From contig VTFK01000006.1 of assembly GCA_009617715.1 (NCBI GenBank), positions 62,001 through 126,000 on the forward strand: a DNA stretch of 64,000 bases, read 5' to 3'. This document shows, piece after piece, positions 1-12,039 of the stretch. The position numbers were made by a program, and so were the translations under genes. The stretch is from Plectrocnemia conspersa (lineage: Eukaryota; Arthropoda; Insecta; Trichoptera; Polycentropodidae). The notes below the pieces were generated by a model, which was not told the DNA's origin, ran no database searches, and saw only the letters and a program-made list of their open reading frames with translations. Position 1 is the stretch's first letter, and each line of letters starts with the position of its first letter.

Positions 1-1
1 T

Positions 2-118
2 ATAAATGATGCTAAAGACGGTATGCAGTTGGAATTAATTGATGTGGCGAATGATCCTGTAATCAATATAACAAAATTAAAATCTAACCATATTAAACAA
101 TGCAAGATAGATGTTTGA
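2..118 (+). CDS. 3'-terminal coding segment of an unidentified gene (partial)
   Basis: One + strand frame is open from the left edge of the window to a TGA at 116-118. It encodes about 38 residues with ordinary protein composition, including the stretch MQLELIDVANDPVIN, and ends KQCKIDV. AATAAA-type polyadenylation signals follow near 302-308 and 325-331. The upstream exons lie outside the window, so the family cannot be named. The gene would be convergent with XRCC1, whose stop lies about 1 kb away. An open run of 38 codons in AT-rich DNA is suggestive but not proof; the balanced composition favours a real exon. Confidence 0.5.
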   Translation: MNDAKDGMQLELIDVANDPVINITKLKSNHIKQCKIDV

Positions 119-1166
119 TAGTATGTACTTATATTTGAGAACAGCATTTTTAGAATGACATTTAACAAATCAAAAAATCGAATGCGCATAACCAATCTGC
201 TCTTAGAAATTTTTCTCCAAATTGGAACGATAGATTTAAACACCAATATTAAAAAAATAGTTAAAACACATCCTTGTTTTTTTATTTATAATATTTAAGT
301 ATCAATAAAAAATGTGAATAATAATTCTAATAAAGTTTTTACTACTATCCATATTTTTATATTTGATTCTGTACATACGTAAATTTGTACGTTTGTTTTA
401 GGCATTGGATTTTTTTATACTGGCCTGCCAAGCATTTCAAAATTTTGACCCAGCCCGGTTCTCAAAAATTTTTGGGACCCCTGGTTTAAACCTTTAGCTT
501 GTCAGGCCGCTATTTAAGAGCTATTAGCAAGCCAACACAGCGGCAGGCCACTACTCGTCACGCATTCCATCCCTCCAAGCAGTGGCGTAGCTAGGGTATG
601 TGCCGCCCGGGACAATCCTTAAAATTGCCGCCCCCCCCCTTATACATTTTTCTGCAGGATCAAGGTCTGTGCCCCTAAATAATGTGTTCCGTAAACTGTG
701 TAATTAGTAACATATTTTAATAATATTTTTTTGTAAATATGCAATGTAATATCTTGAATTGTGTCTGCTTTGGCAAACCTAAGATCACAAAAATGAAGTT
801 ATTGCCTCCATTTTATAGCGAGAATAAATAAAATCGTTTATCTCAGATCACATACATATTATATCTGCGATTATAATACATTATGATTCATCTATTTAAG
901 AATTTTATTATTAACCAATAGAATAAAAATGATTTAATAATAATAATTTATTAATTAGTCAATTTACAAGAATAGAAAATTAAATCAAAGTATTAAAATA
1001 CATATATATATAAATCCAATATACATTAAAATATATATAAAAGAATATGTAATGCTAAATAATCAAATTGATAATAATGAAAATATCAAAATTTAGCATC
1101 TCTTCTTGTCTTATAAACATTAGGTAATCTAATTTTATTTAATCATAAATATATAATTTACAAACA
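119..1166. other. Intergenic region between the left-edge gene and XRCC1
   Basis: No coding sequence seen. Bases 119-360 read as AT-rich 3' UTR with polyadenylation signals. Bases 420-660 contain mobile-element-like sequence, including the terminus at 580. The rest is simple AT-rich DNA. On the minus strand an AATAAA (complement of 1134-1139) lies about 28 bases past the XRCC1 stop and is its likely polyadenylation signal. Confidence 0.5.
580..655 (+). mobile_element. hAT-type MITE end (solo fragment)
   Basis: The stretch begins CAGTGGCGTAGCTAGGGTAT, continues into a GCCGCCCGGG block and then a run of C. The same terminal sequence appears, with its inverted partner, in the fuller copy at 10354-10584. 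Only one end is present here, so this is a truncated insertion. The assignment to hAT rests on the look of the terminus. Confidence 0.55.
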
Positions 1167-4100
1167 CTATATCAATACAAACTCTTCGTACGAGTACAGT
1201 GATTCCGTTTCATGACATTTCCAAATCCACTCGGGTATTAAAAAGTTACATTTTTTATTCTTCTCCTCTCTGAGACGATCGATACAGTTTGGAGTCGTCA
1301 CAGCCACGTCCACAGTTTTATCGGGCCACTCGTTTTTAATCTCGCCTTGATAAGCCACTATATGCCTTTTTATGTCGTCCACATCAAAACCGTCAACACT
1401 AATGTTTGGATCTACATAAAACTTGATTCCCCAGAAATGATCAAGTAAGACTTTTTCAAAAGTACTATTATTTGATATGTTTTTCAAATCTGGATCCGAA
1501 TCTGTCTCTACTTGGTAAGGATCAATAGCTGTTTCTTTTTCTTCACTAATTTCAACTTCATCTTCTGAATTTTCATCAGACATTTGCAGTTTTTTTAGTA
1601 TATTTTTCACTCTGTCTTCTTTTGAGGCTTTCTCCTGAAGTTGCATAATCCTTTCGATATCATCATCGGTGTCTCCGTCTAAAAATATTAAGAGAAACTG
1701 AATCTAATTGTGGTATGTACACAGATTTCGATTAAACATTATTAATTTGGAATTGTCTAAGCATAACAAAACTATTTTTCAGTCAAATCTTATCTATATA
1801 GTTAAATATATTGAACCAACCGTCTTCATCTGGTTCATCGTCTTCAATTTTCATGTTTCGAATTGGATTGCTTTGAAATGAAGAACTAGGCGCATCAGGA
1901 ACGTTAATCGGTTGTTTAGGAGTTCTTAACTTTGGATCCGTTGCGTACCACTTCCACGGTAAATGAGCTTTCTCTCTACTGCAATCTTCGATCCATTCAG
2001 CGGTGACAACGATCCCGCCGTTGCTCGACCGTTTGACTTGATCATGTTTGGGAGTATTTGGGAATGCACAGCTATAAAAATAAATAAATATAATGTCTAT
2101 GCTATAAGGAAGATTATTAAAATTGTGACTAACATCAGATGGGTGCAAGAGCCATGCCAATCTGTACTATATTTAGCACCCAATGCTACGGCAGCGTCTC
2201 TAATGTTGCCCCTCTTCGGATTAACGTATCCACTGATTACAAAAACCACGCCTCTTAAACAATCGTTACCTCGTACAATATCGGAGATTTCTAGTTTCAC
2301 CTTTTTCTCTGTCGAAATAAAAAGTTATTAGACTTAGACGTATAGTTCAATAAAGTAAAATATACGTGTGGAAATTTAATTCCTGGCTTGACGCTGCAAT
2401 ACTGAATCTATAGGGAATCAAACTAAAAGTAACCAAATAAAAATAAGAGTGCTATTTAACAGAGAATTATTTTGAGAGATATGTGCATTTAAATAAATTC
2501 TTTGTTCCATAAAAAGAATTGTTTGTGCATTCATGTAAGGTAAATCTTTGAATTTTTTCTTCGGAAAGGGATTTTTTAAAGAGAGATATTCATAAAGACA
2601 AATGCTCGCTCACACTTAATCTATCCAACAGTAATGCACAATTCGTTTTGTGGAACAATTATTTTATATATTGCTCATTTAAATTGTCCTCTAAAAATAA
2701 TTCACTTTCATATTTACTAGCAGTTTTTTTACTTTTAAATCAATCATATCAATAGAGGTTGATCTAGCATCCCGGAATTAAAGTTCCACACCAAGAAACC
2801 ACACCTTTAGAATCATTTTCATCAGAAGAATGAGCTCTTTTCCTATCGTTTCTATTATTATCATTAACTTTTAAACTGGTACTAGTAGAGGCATCATTAT
2901 CGGAAGCATTATTTTTAGGATGAACACTGACTCGATCTTCCTTTTCTTTTTCAACGTTCATCTTGCTCTGCGGCGTCTCTATCTTTTTGTTATTATCTTT
3001 CTTTTGATTGACAATCTTTACCTTTTCTTCTTTATCTCGCTTTTGATTAGCAATCTTTTCTTTTTCATCCTTATCTCGCTTCTGGGCCAACCTTTGCTTT
3101 TCATCTTTATCACGCTTCTGATTATAAATCATTTCTTTTTCGTCTCTATCTTTCTTGATAATCATATCTATTCTTCCATATTGATCGTCATCGTCCTCCA
3201 TATACATGATTCTATCGCATTTTCTCGAGAGAGACACATCGTCTGACTTCTCTGGCATATTATTCGATGTTTTCTCCACTTTTGGTCTACTAGTTTTAAT
3301 AAGCAAACTGGAAGAATCTTTATTATATAAATTGCTCGATGATCCGGCTTGTCTAATTTGAGCTTCTAAATAATTGTAAAAAATGTATTAATAAATATTC
3401 AAAAACAATGCATTAGGATCAATAAAATACCTGTTGATAATTCAGGTTTTTTCGCTTTAGCAAACAGTTCTCCTGGTTTAAATAAATTGTTTAAATCATC
3501 ATCACTATCACAATCATCTCTCAACTTGAATTTGCCCAGCATTCTATTTGAAGCACTAGATTGAGATGATGACGGAGAGTCACTATTGATTATTGTGTCC
3601 GAGCTGAAGAAATGTATAAAGGAGAGACCGTACTGAAACAATAAGAGGTTTTATTTATTATTATAGTCGTATTATTAATTACACTAAGTCTCATTTTATA
3701 GATATTGTTTGTTGTATGTATTTTTTTATTTTTGTTTTTTAACAAAATTTGTGTAACAACTAAATACACAAATTTTCACATCGTGCAAACAACCATTCCC
3801 GCACTTCTGCGTTTAAAGAAACTAAAATGTAAATGTAATGTTTTAGATGAATAAAAAAGTTACTCAATTGAACCTGATCATAAAATAGAATTACATTTTT
3901 TTCTGAATATTTTGTAATGTGAAAATGTTCAAAATATCACATTATAGGAATAAAATTAGCGTGTAATTTTACAAGTGAATCTGTGGAAAAATTAACATTT
4001 TTGTAGTATTATATTACCTGTACATGTCTATTATAAGGTTGAGTACAAACAACTCTAACCCTGTCCCATCTCTGAGTTTGTATCGATTGCACGAGCTGTT

Positions 4101-4572
4101 CCGTTTTGAACGTTCTAACGTTTGATATGTTAAGGGAATTTCTAGAGTCCCCTGGATTCATAAATGAACTAGTGAGAAGCAATACCTAAACAGTGACACA
4201 AATTAGACATTGTAACTTACAATAAAACACAATACAAATAGAACCAAACTTCATATTGTTGATTAGTTGACTCTGATCGTCCAACTAAAACTTCTACAAG
4301 CGCACTGTGATAGTTCCCAATATGAATTGATGTGATCTGAACTGATTTTTCTAATTGAAAGACAATAGACAGTGAAGATTCGCCCTTTTCTAGAGTAGTC
4401 CATCGCTTATTGCAAATGTCTTTAGATAACAGATTGGCCGCTGGGTGGTCCTACAATGCAAATGAAAACATAACCTAAAATTGTCACAATCATATAATTA
4501 GCAGATAAAATTGGGTATTACCGGATGTTCGCTGCTAAAACTGACAATGTAATCGACTTTAATTTGTGGCAT
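1167..4572 (-). CDS. XRCC1: DNA repair scaffold protein XRCC1
   Basis: XRCC1 is the nuclear scaffold of single-strand break and base-excision repair; family members bind DNA polymerase beta, PARP and DNA ligase III. I join 8 exons (complement): 4522-4572, 4250-4450, 4018-4185, 3431-3632, 2805-3365, 2134-2308, 1821-2071 and 1167-1678. This gives 2121 nt, 706 residues. The N-terminal domain starts MPQIKVDYIVSFSSEHP and contains VLLLTSSFMNPGDSR and RWDRVRVVCTQPYNRH, matching the XRCC1 NTD. BRCT1 (about residues 395-490) has WHGSCTHLICAFPNTPK; BRCT2 lies at the C-terminus (about 600-706). The linker between NTD and BRCT1 has an acidic Ser/Asp stretch and a Lys/Glu repeat at about 277-335. Intron 5 carries a MITE. 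Exon 2 needs a GTTTGG donor. The start is the only ATG giving the conserved N-terminus. Confidence 0.95.
2461..2706. repeat. Inverted-repeat MITE inside XRCC1 intron 5
   Basis: The left arm contains TTCCATAAAAAGAATTGTTTGTGCATT and the right arm its near reverse complement AATGCACAATTCGTTTTGTGGAA. The arms extend outwards through AGAGAATTATTTTGAGAG and its counterpart, with a spacer of about 90 bases between them. Related sequence lies at 12040-12360 and 40760-40925. No coding capacity, so a non-autonomous element. I could not fix the exact ends or a target-site duplication. Confidence 0.6.
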
Positions 4573-6193
4573 GTTTTTTTCGATTTGTTTGAAAAATTCA
4601 TAAGGAAAAATGGCGCGCCAAAATTTGACAAGCTTACTTCACAACAAACCGAAAGTGAGTGATGCGCATTTGAGCTACAATTATTAGATAGTAACGGCTT
4701 AGCAGACTGATTACTACTGTCAAAAAATATATTCTATAATATATCTAAAAAAATTAAATTATATAATGTGTGCTAATAATTATTATCTAATTCTAATTAT
4801 TTGCATTGCAACATATTTTTCTTAAAAATTTGATGATATAAAAATAGAAAAATCGAAAATTCGATTTTTATAGATTAAGTAACGCTTTTTGCAATAAATA
4901 TCGTTTGCACACATAACTTGTAATATCATTGGCGAACTTAAAAATAGAATATTTTTCAATATTTTCTTTTAGAGTTTTTTAAGACTTATATTGAGCCCTC
5001 TACCAGGTAAGTAATACAAGGAATATGCCCCTTAGGCCAGCCCTGGTGCTGCAAACGTTAGACGTCCACTAACGTAAACCGTTGTATGAGATTTAAAGGG
5101 GCATATTAAAAAAAATAATTAAAGGAAATATAGTGCCATCTCTGGAGAAAAGACAAAAATTAATATAAATAAGATTTGGGTTTTTTATATTAGTTTTTAC
5201 TCCCATACAAACTACGCGAATTGCTGAAATGGTAACACTGGCGTAACGGGCACACACTTCCGGTGGCAACCCTGGTGAGCTCGCACGCTGGTGCGGGCCC
5301 GCGCCCTGTTCAATTGTAAATAAACAACTCTTTGTCGCAAATAAAATACTACTACTAGTGTTGTATTGATCACATTTATTTATTTACACAAAGCACATGA
5401 CAAACGTTAGCCTAATGCGGTTACAACACAATCAATAACTACTACATAAGTGGTGAGATGCAAATCCCTGACATTTACTTTATTTTTATAAGCTATTATT
5501 TCAGCTTAAAATTAATGGATTTTATTATAAATAACCAAGTTATATTTTATTTTAATTATTCATTACGATATTCATCAGTGATATTATAAAAATCTAGGAA
5601 AACCTAATCTGTGATTATGGATCGGAATGATAATTGTATAATTATCACTAAATCTAATTTTACAGATTCGATAGAAAATGAAAAACACTAATGTTCATTT
5701 GGGATTCAAATTTATGTCATTGATTTATTATGCTGATGCTCATTTTTTCTCGTCTTATTTTCATTATTTACTAGTTAAAAAAAAATCTATTTGTATTTAA
5801 TTTATATATGACATATGAGTACATTTTAAATATCGATAAATATTGTTTTTTTAATCTAATATATAAATTGTAAAAATAAAACACATTTTCTTTTTATATT
5901 ACATTAATTTTATTTTTTATTAAAAGCCACTAATGAATATATTTTTTATGCGGCCCACATATTAAAATAATTATTCCATTGTGGCCCATAGGATTTTTTG
6001 CGACCCTTGAATTAAATCTTTTATTATTTAAAAGTCAAGAACAGAATTGATTTTATTGTGATGTTAAATATTTATTAAGAACATTTTTTCTAAAAATAAG
6101 TTAATCATTATTGAAATTGGTATCGAATTTAACTTCTGAATAATAAATTAACTATATAATAGTTCTGCTTTCGGCCGCACGAGGGCTTTGCGA
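4573..6193. other. Region upstream of XRCC1
   Basis: No gene seen. Bases 4620-4700 are the likely XRCC1 promoter and 5' UTR. A moderately GC-rich patch at 5205-5330 (ACACTGGCGTAACGGGCACAC and GCGGGCCCGCGCC) has no long frame. A SINE-like repeat lies at 5575-5720. Bases 5940-6010 contain degenerate text of the GCGGCCCAC / GTGGCCCATAGG type that often marks old DNA-transposon ends. Confidence 0.4.
5575..5720 (-). repeat. SINE-like interspersed repeat, copy 1
   Basis: Shares CTAGGAAAACCTAATCTGTGAT, GATCGG and AACACTAATGTTCATTTG blocks with a copy in opposite orientation at 60450-60605, and the inner part with 9085-9180. Read on the minus strand, the 3'-most block looks like a weak tRNA-type B box (TTTGAATCC). 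A tRNA-derived SINE is the likeliest class, but no clear A box or tail was seen. Confidence 0.45.
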
Positions 6194-6293
6194 TATAAAA
6201 GCTGAACTTTCAGTAAGTGAACGCTTATTCAATTGTTAACTTTGTCGTGAGAAAAAGCTCCAGTATACATACATCAGATTCTGCGCGAGTTTT
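6194..6293 (+). promoter_or_regulatory. Candidate TATA promoter and 5' exon
   Basis: TATAAAAG at 6194-6201 is followed about 30 bases later by a pyrimidine-A start region (ACGCTTATTCAATT). About 100 bases after the TATA box comes a strong donor, TTTTAT|GTGAGT, with exon end near 6293. The stretch is clearly richer in G+C than its surroundings. It could drive the candidate exons at 6709 and 10021, or be a distant first exon of the activin gene. No transcript evidence is available. Confidence 0.35.
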
Positions 6294-6708
6294 ATGTGAG
6301 TACAGATTATAATTGATATATTAAAACATAATTGTTTTAAAGGCATCTTATTAATATTCCATATTTTTTAATAAAAGCACTATAAATAAATATGTAACTT
6401 TTTAACACTTTAACAAAATCATATATATTTATTAATTTATTTGTAACATTTAAAATAACCGATTTTTAAACATATCTTCAAATTTAAAATTATTTAATAT
6501 ACAAATATTTTTTTGTAATAATATCATATTTTAATTGCTAAGTTTTGATCTATATGTAAATCGTATTATAATATTACAATATTATATTTAATTTATAATA
6601 AATTACCTACGCAGATAATATATTTATTAATATTGAATTATTAAATATTTTTAAATAACCAGTATTAATCTTGTATTGATGTATTTATAGTATTATTTTC
6701 ATTATTAG

Positions 6709-6892
6709 CTTTTGTGGATTGATAAACTAAAAATTATGAATATTGTAGTAAATTTTCCTCGATCTTTCTCCCTCGTTCTGTATCGAAAGGTCACCGACCT
6801 GCCTCAAGGACATGAACAATTTCCACGAACCAACCTGGGAAAATCCCCTGTCTCACCGATGACACTGCCAGATCCCTTCGCGTTTGCGAAAG
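6709..6892 (+). CDS. Candidate exon of an unrecognised gene
   Basis: A good acceptor (TTTTCATTATTAG) precedes a frame with ATG at 6736. It continues through LYRKVTDLPQGHEQF and PMTLPDPFAFAK to a possible donor GCGAAAG|GTTTAA, ending in phase 1. That phase fits the exon candidate at 10021 exactly. Base composition is coding-like against an AT-rich background. No family is recognised, and a second frame over the same stretch is also briefly open, so this stays tentative. Confidence 0.25.
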
Positions 6893-9084
6893 GTTTAAAC
6901 TTACAAAATTTATATAGATACAACAGATCCGTATGAAAGTTGCAAAATTCGCGTAGGTGTCTTTCAAAGCTCTGGAGGTTTCAAATTTTCGAGTTTCCAC
7001 TGAATGCGTGAAAAATTTGTGCGTGGAATGTTGTGAGACTCTGATGCTTTAAATCTGAAATGATTAACTTTAGCGATCGTTCAGAGAAAAATCAGACATA
7101 AACGCCTACAAATTGTGACCTTATCAAAATGACGCAGAACTTATATTAACAATTTAATAAATATATGCACAAGTCATTTTATTATTACATCTATCTAACC
7201 TAGGTTTTGAGAAAATCTTGAGAAAAAAAACTCCTGAGATTCGTTATTTTGTTTTAGTTTTTATGTAAAACAGGTGGAAACAACCTAATGTTGCTATTCT
7301 AAATATATATTAAAAGTATCAAGTCGCAGTGTAATTATTACATTTATCATTAGTGTAATTAGTATAATTTAAAAAGGGCCAGAAATTAAAATTTAACGCT
7401 AAGGTTTATTTAACCTGATTGCATATTTTAAAGTAAATCAATATAATACTTAAAATGTTTATTCACAGATTCTGCTCCAAAAGTTCTATTTAAAATGCAA
7501 AACCTGTTTTTTTAATGTTTGTTACGGCTAACATGTTTTAATATTCTTATTATCGCCTTATACGAAATTCTATAGTTTGATGTTTTAAATACATATAACA
7601 CAGAGTTTCAAGGTTATACTAATGTTGCTTTAAAATTCGATTGTTGAAAAATTTCAATGTAATTTAGTGTAAGTCTAAGATTGATATTATATTTGTATTA
7701 ACAAACTTGAACCTTGCCCTTACGGTGCAAACATCCGGTGATGTACACTCAGTGTACGATTATGATTTAATGATTTAAAATTGGAAAAACACGAATAATA
7801 TTACAAAATAATAATTTGAATATTATTCAAAGTCGTAACAAATATTATAAGTGTGTAAAATGAGGCATTAGACATTGCAATTATTTTGTATAAATGCAGA
7901 AATTAAACGTATCAAATATTTATTTACAAAAATAATAATGAAAAATTAAGTAAAGAATCTCTGAAGCGAAAAATCCGACATGGTAAATTATTGCCATAAT
8001 ATTTATTTTTGCTACTTCTGATAATTGCATATATATTGAAATTTCTTAAATTATTATGTACATACATATATAAAAAAATACCTATAATAAAATATGAACA
8101 TATTTTTCAACATAATAATAGAGATATCTACTTATTAAGATGGCATGTGCACTCGGTGTACATGACAGTAAAATAAATATTTAGTATGAAAACATGTTCA
8201 TACATTCTTTTGAATCATTTTTTTTAAATCTTAGAGATTGGTAATTAAAACATTGTTTAAAATATCAATTAATTACCATTGTTAAAAATAACTGATATAT
8301 TTTAAAAAAAACACATTTTTTAGTTATGATGAAAGATTGCGTTTTTGCGGAAACAATTCAATGTTAAAAATAATTATAATTACATATTAATATTTTTTAA
8401 ATACACCTACTTGTTTTTTTAAATAAATTAAATAAATGTCTTAAATTTGGCTTATTCTGGAAAAAATTTAAATCAGAGATTAATGTATAATAATCTCAAT
8501 ACCCATATTCCAAAAAGATTAAAAATTGTCTAGTTAACCTATTAACTATTTTAATAACCCAAGCAATATGTAAAACACTTTTTGTTCTACTAATCTAATG
8601 AATTCTATAAAATTAGGGAAATAATTTTTAATGAAATATTAAAATAAAACCGCGTTAAAATTTTCTTAAAATAAAATATCAATTTAATAATAAAGAAAAA
8701 TTATTGTTTTTCTAAATAGCATAAGTATAAGTTTTATAAACGGTTTTCCGTGCACCTAATCACTTGATATCGAATGCACCAGTTAAATATTTAAAAGATA
8801 TTTTGATCAATATTGCTTTGCCTACTGTGAGAATTTATAATTTAATTTTTTTATTATTGTCACTGGCAGTTAACACGATTTAGTTAATGTAACTGCATCT
8901 AGTAATATGAATGTGTTCAAATTGAGTTGTGCTTAGTAAGTTTCAATCGAGCAATTTAAACAACTCGTAAGATTTGTCTGTCTCGCCTTTTAATTTAAGA
9001 CAGAAGCTTTGAAGCTGTTTAAAACATAATTGAGTTTTTTATTTTTTATTGTCATAACACAGATTTATCAAACTACATTTTTAT

Positions 9085-9180
9085 TTTATTAAGTAACTAG
9101 TAACCGAAAGATCTGGGTTAAAATCTCATATATAATTATATTTCCGATCGATAATCACAGATTAGTTTTTCTTAAGACTG
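9085..9180 (+). repeat. SINE-like interspersed repeat, copy 2
   Basis: Contains GATCTGGGTTAAAATCTC, which looks like a decayed tRNA B box (GGTTCGAATCC), followed by CGATCGATAATCACAGATTAG. The second block matches the repeats at 5575-5720 (reverse orientation) and 60450-60605 (same orientation). Confidence 0.4.
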
Positions 9181-10020
9181 CTTTGTGATTATATTAGATG
9201 TCATTTAATTTATGTACAAATATTGATTTCTATAACACCATATTAGGTTGCATTGCTCGGTCATTATTATCAAAGCAATCTTCCTTCTTATATCCTACAA
9301 AAAAATCTTGTTATACATATCTTTAAGACTAACTTGAAAATGTCTGGTAACATGCTGCCGTTAGTTTTATTGAAGTGACCGTTTTGGTCTAATTAGTACG
9401 GCGCCCGCCTCGTTAATGTGTCTAGACGACCCCGTTGGGAAGTTTTGACAAAATGAGGAAAATATATGTAACGTACTTTATATTGACATCTGAAGGACGT
9501 CTGATAATAATTACAGATCTTTACAATAAGATAATTACAAGCTGAACTCAAAACACGTATGCTTGAAACGTCCATCTACTTGATTTAATTTTATTAAATA
9601 TCTAATGACAAAAACATTTTTAACTTTTTCCATTGATTAAAACTATGAACTTCCATGCTTTCACTTTTCTGTTCAGAAAACATTGGCTATCCTTTCTCTC
9701 TAACAGACACAATACTTCAAATGATCTATTTTTATTATCTTGTATAATCAATTTTGATTCTTCGTTATATATTTATATCACTTAAATTCATATCTGTACC
9801 TCGAATTTATATACAACTCAATCCATAATTAATGTGCCTGAAAATATTAAGCAAATTCGAAATTATGAAGATTTTTTACATCTACTATTTAAAAGTTGTG
9901 TTATCTAAAAGTTAATACATAAAGCACACAACACAAAAGATTTTCTGTTTTATTTTTTATATTTAAATTTGTCGTAATTATTTGTTAAAAGCATAATACT
10001 TTTATTTATTTATCACACAG

Positions 10021-10103
10021 GTATTAAACAAGCGCACGTGCCGAACGCTTATTTAGGTGGATTACCCACTCGCAAATGTTGCTTTCTAAAGGGTCTGAAC
10101 AAA
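10021..10103 (+). CDS. Candidate exon of an unrecognised gene
   Basis: A clean acceptor (TTTATTTATCACACAG) precedes an 83-nt frame encoding IKQAHVPNAYLGGLPTRKCC and then FLKGLNK, before a donor AACAAA|GTAATG. It begins in the phase left by the candidate exon at 6709-6892 and ends in phase 0. The peptide reads like conserved protein, with a Cys-Cys pair, but I do not recognise the family. Confidence 0.3.
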
Positions 10104-10353
10104 GTAATGCACTGCATTTGCTAGAGTGAATGTGTATTTTTCAACATTTAATTTATGTATCAGTGAAATCATATCTATATTTAAAGATTATTTTGATATC
10201 ACAAATAATTACAAAAAAAGTGATAATATAAAATACTATTTTACAAAAAAAAAATTTATCAATGGCAAAAATTTAATACAAATTTCAAAATACATTATCG
10301 TATAAAACTAGATTAAACATTTATTATGCACATATGCAGTTTAGAGCAGTATA

Positions 10354-10584
10354 CAGTGGCGTAGCTATGGGGGGGCGAAGGGGGCGGGCCGCCCCGGGCG
10401 GCACTTGCTTGGGGGCGGCATATTCGCGATGTTATCGTCTAGTGTGGTTCTTACCCCTGAATGCACTATAACATATATAAATCCACGAATAAGAAGAGCT
10501 TAATATTAACCAATTTATTATTTTAAAAAATGTATGGGGGGCGGCAATTTTAAGGATCGCCCTGGGCGGAACATACCCTAGCTG
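10354..10584. mobile_element. hAT-type MITE
   Basis: Begins CAGTGGCGTAGCTATGGGGG. Ends with the inverse of the version at 580: TTTTAAGGATCGCCCTGGGC, then ACATACCCTAGCTG. The right terminus seems to lack the seven bases ACGCCAC of a full inverted repeat. The internal 130 bases carry no open frame. The extreme G+C of the ends contrasts with the AT-rich middle. Confidence 0.65.
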
Positions 10585-12039
10585 TATATAATTTCACTAG
10601 CACCTGTCAGATAAATTAAATTTTCCCTAGTAAAAATATATCTATCAGTAAAAATTTAATCCGATATGATTTCACTGAAATACTAGTGAAAATATATTTT
10701 CAATGGTAGTACATATTTACTGTAAAATATATACAAATGTAAACAATATGCCTTATATAAATGTAACCTCACAATACATATATCAAAGTAAAAATAAAAT
10801 TGCTGATATATATAAACAAAATACTAGTTCAGCTAAAATTAAATTTTGTGATTTAAAAGTTTAAAATAGTTCATTATAATTGAATATTGCTAGTTTTATA
10901 TTATATTAGGTAGTTATCTGGTTTATAGAATGATTCTTGGCTCTTATGCCAATAAATGGAAGGTGTGGTAATTCGATTTGGCGCCACAACAAATCGGTTT
11001 AGAGTTGCATTTAAATGACTAATTGCATGTTCCAGCGTTCGCTATAATTTCAGTGTGTACCAGTGGTGTATTCCGAATTTTCGTAATTGAACTTCCAGAG
11101 CAGTTAGTTCGCCTGGCAACAGTATCTATATTAATTTATTCGCGTATAACGAGTGGGCTTATAATATTAGCCGACTTTGTTACACTTTCATCCACAAAGT
11201 GTTTACTTATTAGAGTATTCACGTTTTCGTTTCGTATTATAAATTACATTTAATAATAATTCATATTTATGTTGGACGTAAAAGGATCTAGTACTTTAGC
11301 ATAAAGGGATTAAGTACAATAAGTACTAGATGTATGAAGAACTTAATATTTTTAATTTTAAATATTATTTGCATACGTCAGATTAAATTAAATTAAATGT
11401 TATAACGTGGGGTCACGAAAAGATCACCGTTACAAATATGTGTAATGAACACGCACAATACAACACATTTTTTTATATATACTTCAACAATTGCATTTTC
11501 ACTTTTATATAGATTTCTTAATAAATATACCTATTGAAAAGGGATTTGTAACTCAACCCTTTACTAAAATTTACCCCCGTATCATATCAATACGAAACTT
11601 ATTCTAAAAATAAATATGTAAATAAATTACATATAATGGTCAAGTATAATAAGCTAAATTCAAATGTAAATAGGAAATCACTAATAATCACGCGGGACAA
11701 TAAAAATAGAGATAATTGTTGATTTAATTAATACATAAACTATAATATAGCGAAAATAGTAACTATACAAATGTCAAAGGAGACAATAAAGGTCAATGTG
11801 ATGAGACCTTTTATCAAATTGTTTTTAATTAAGAATATGTTTATGTACAATTGAGAGATTTTAGAAATAGATAAAAAACACTAATATTACAAATTGTGTT
11901 AAAAAATAATTTTGTACTTTTTATTATTAATATTTTATATTATTTTATAAAAATATTGCATATGTACATAGGTGTTAATATAATTATATAAATTACAAAT
12001 ATAAATCAGAGATTAAGTTACGATATTTTTTAGGGAAAT

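Noticed and set aside
2920..3246. Hydrophobic frame on the + strand within XRCC1
   Set aside because: It is the complement of the Lys/Glu repeat, which reads as Phe/Leu on the other strand.
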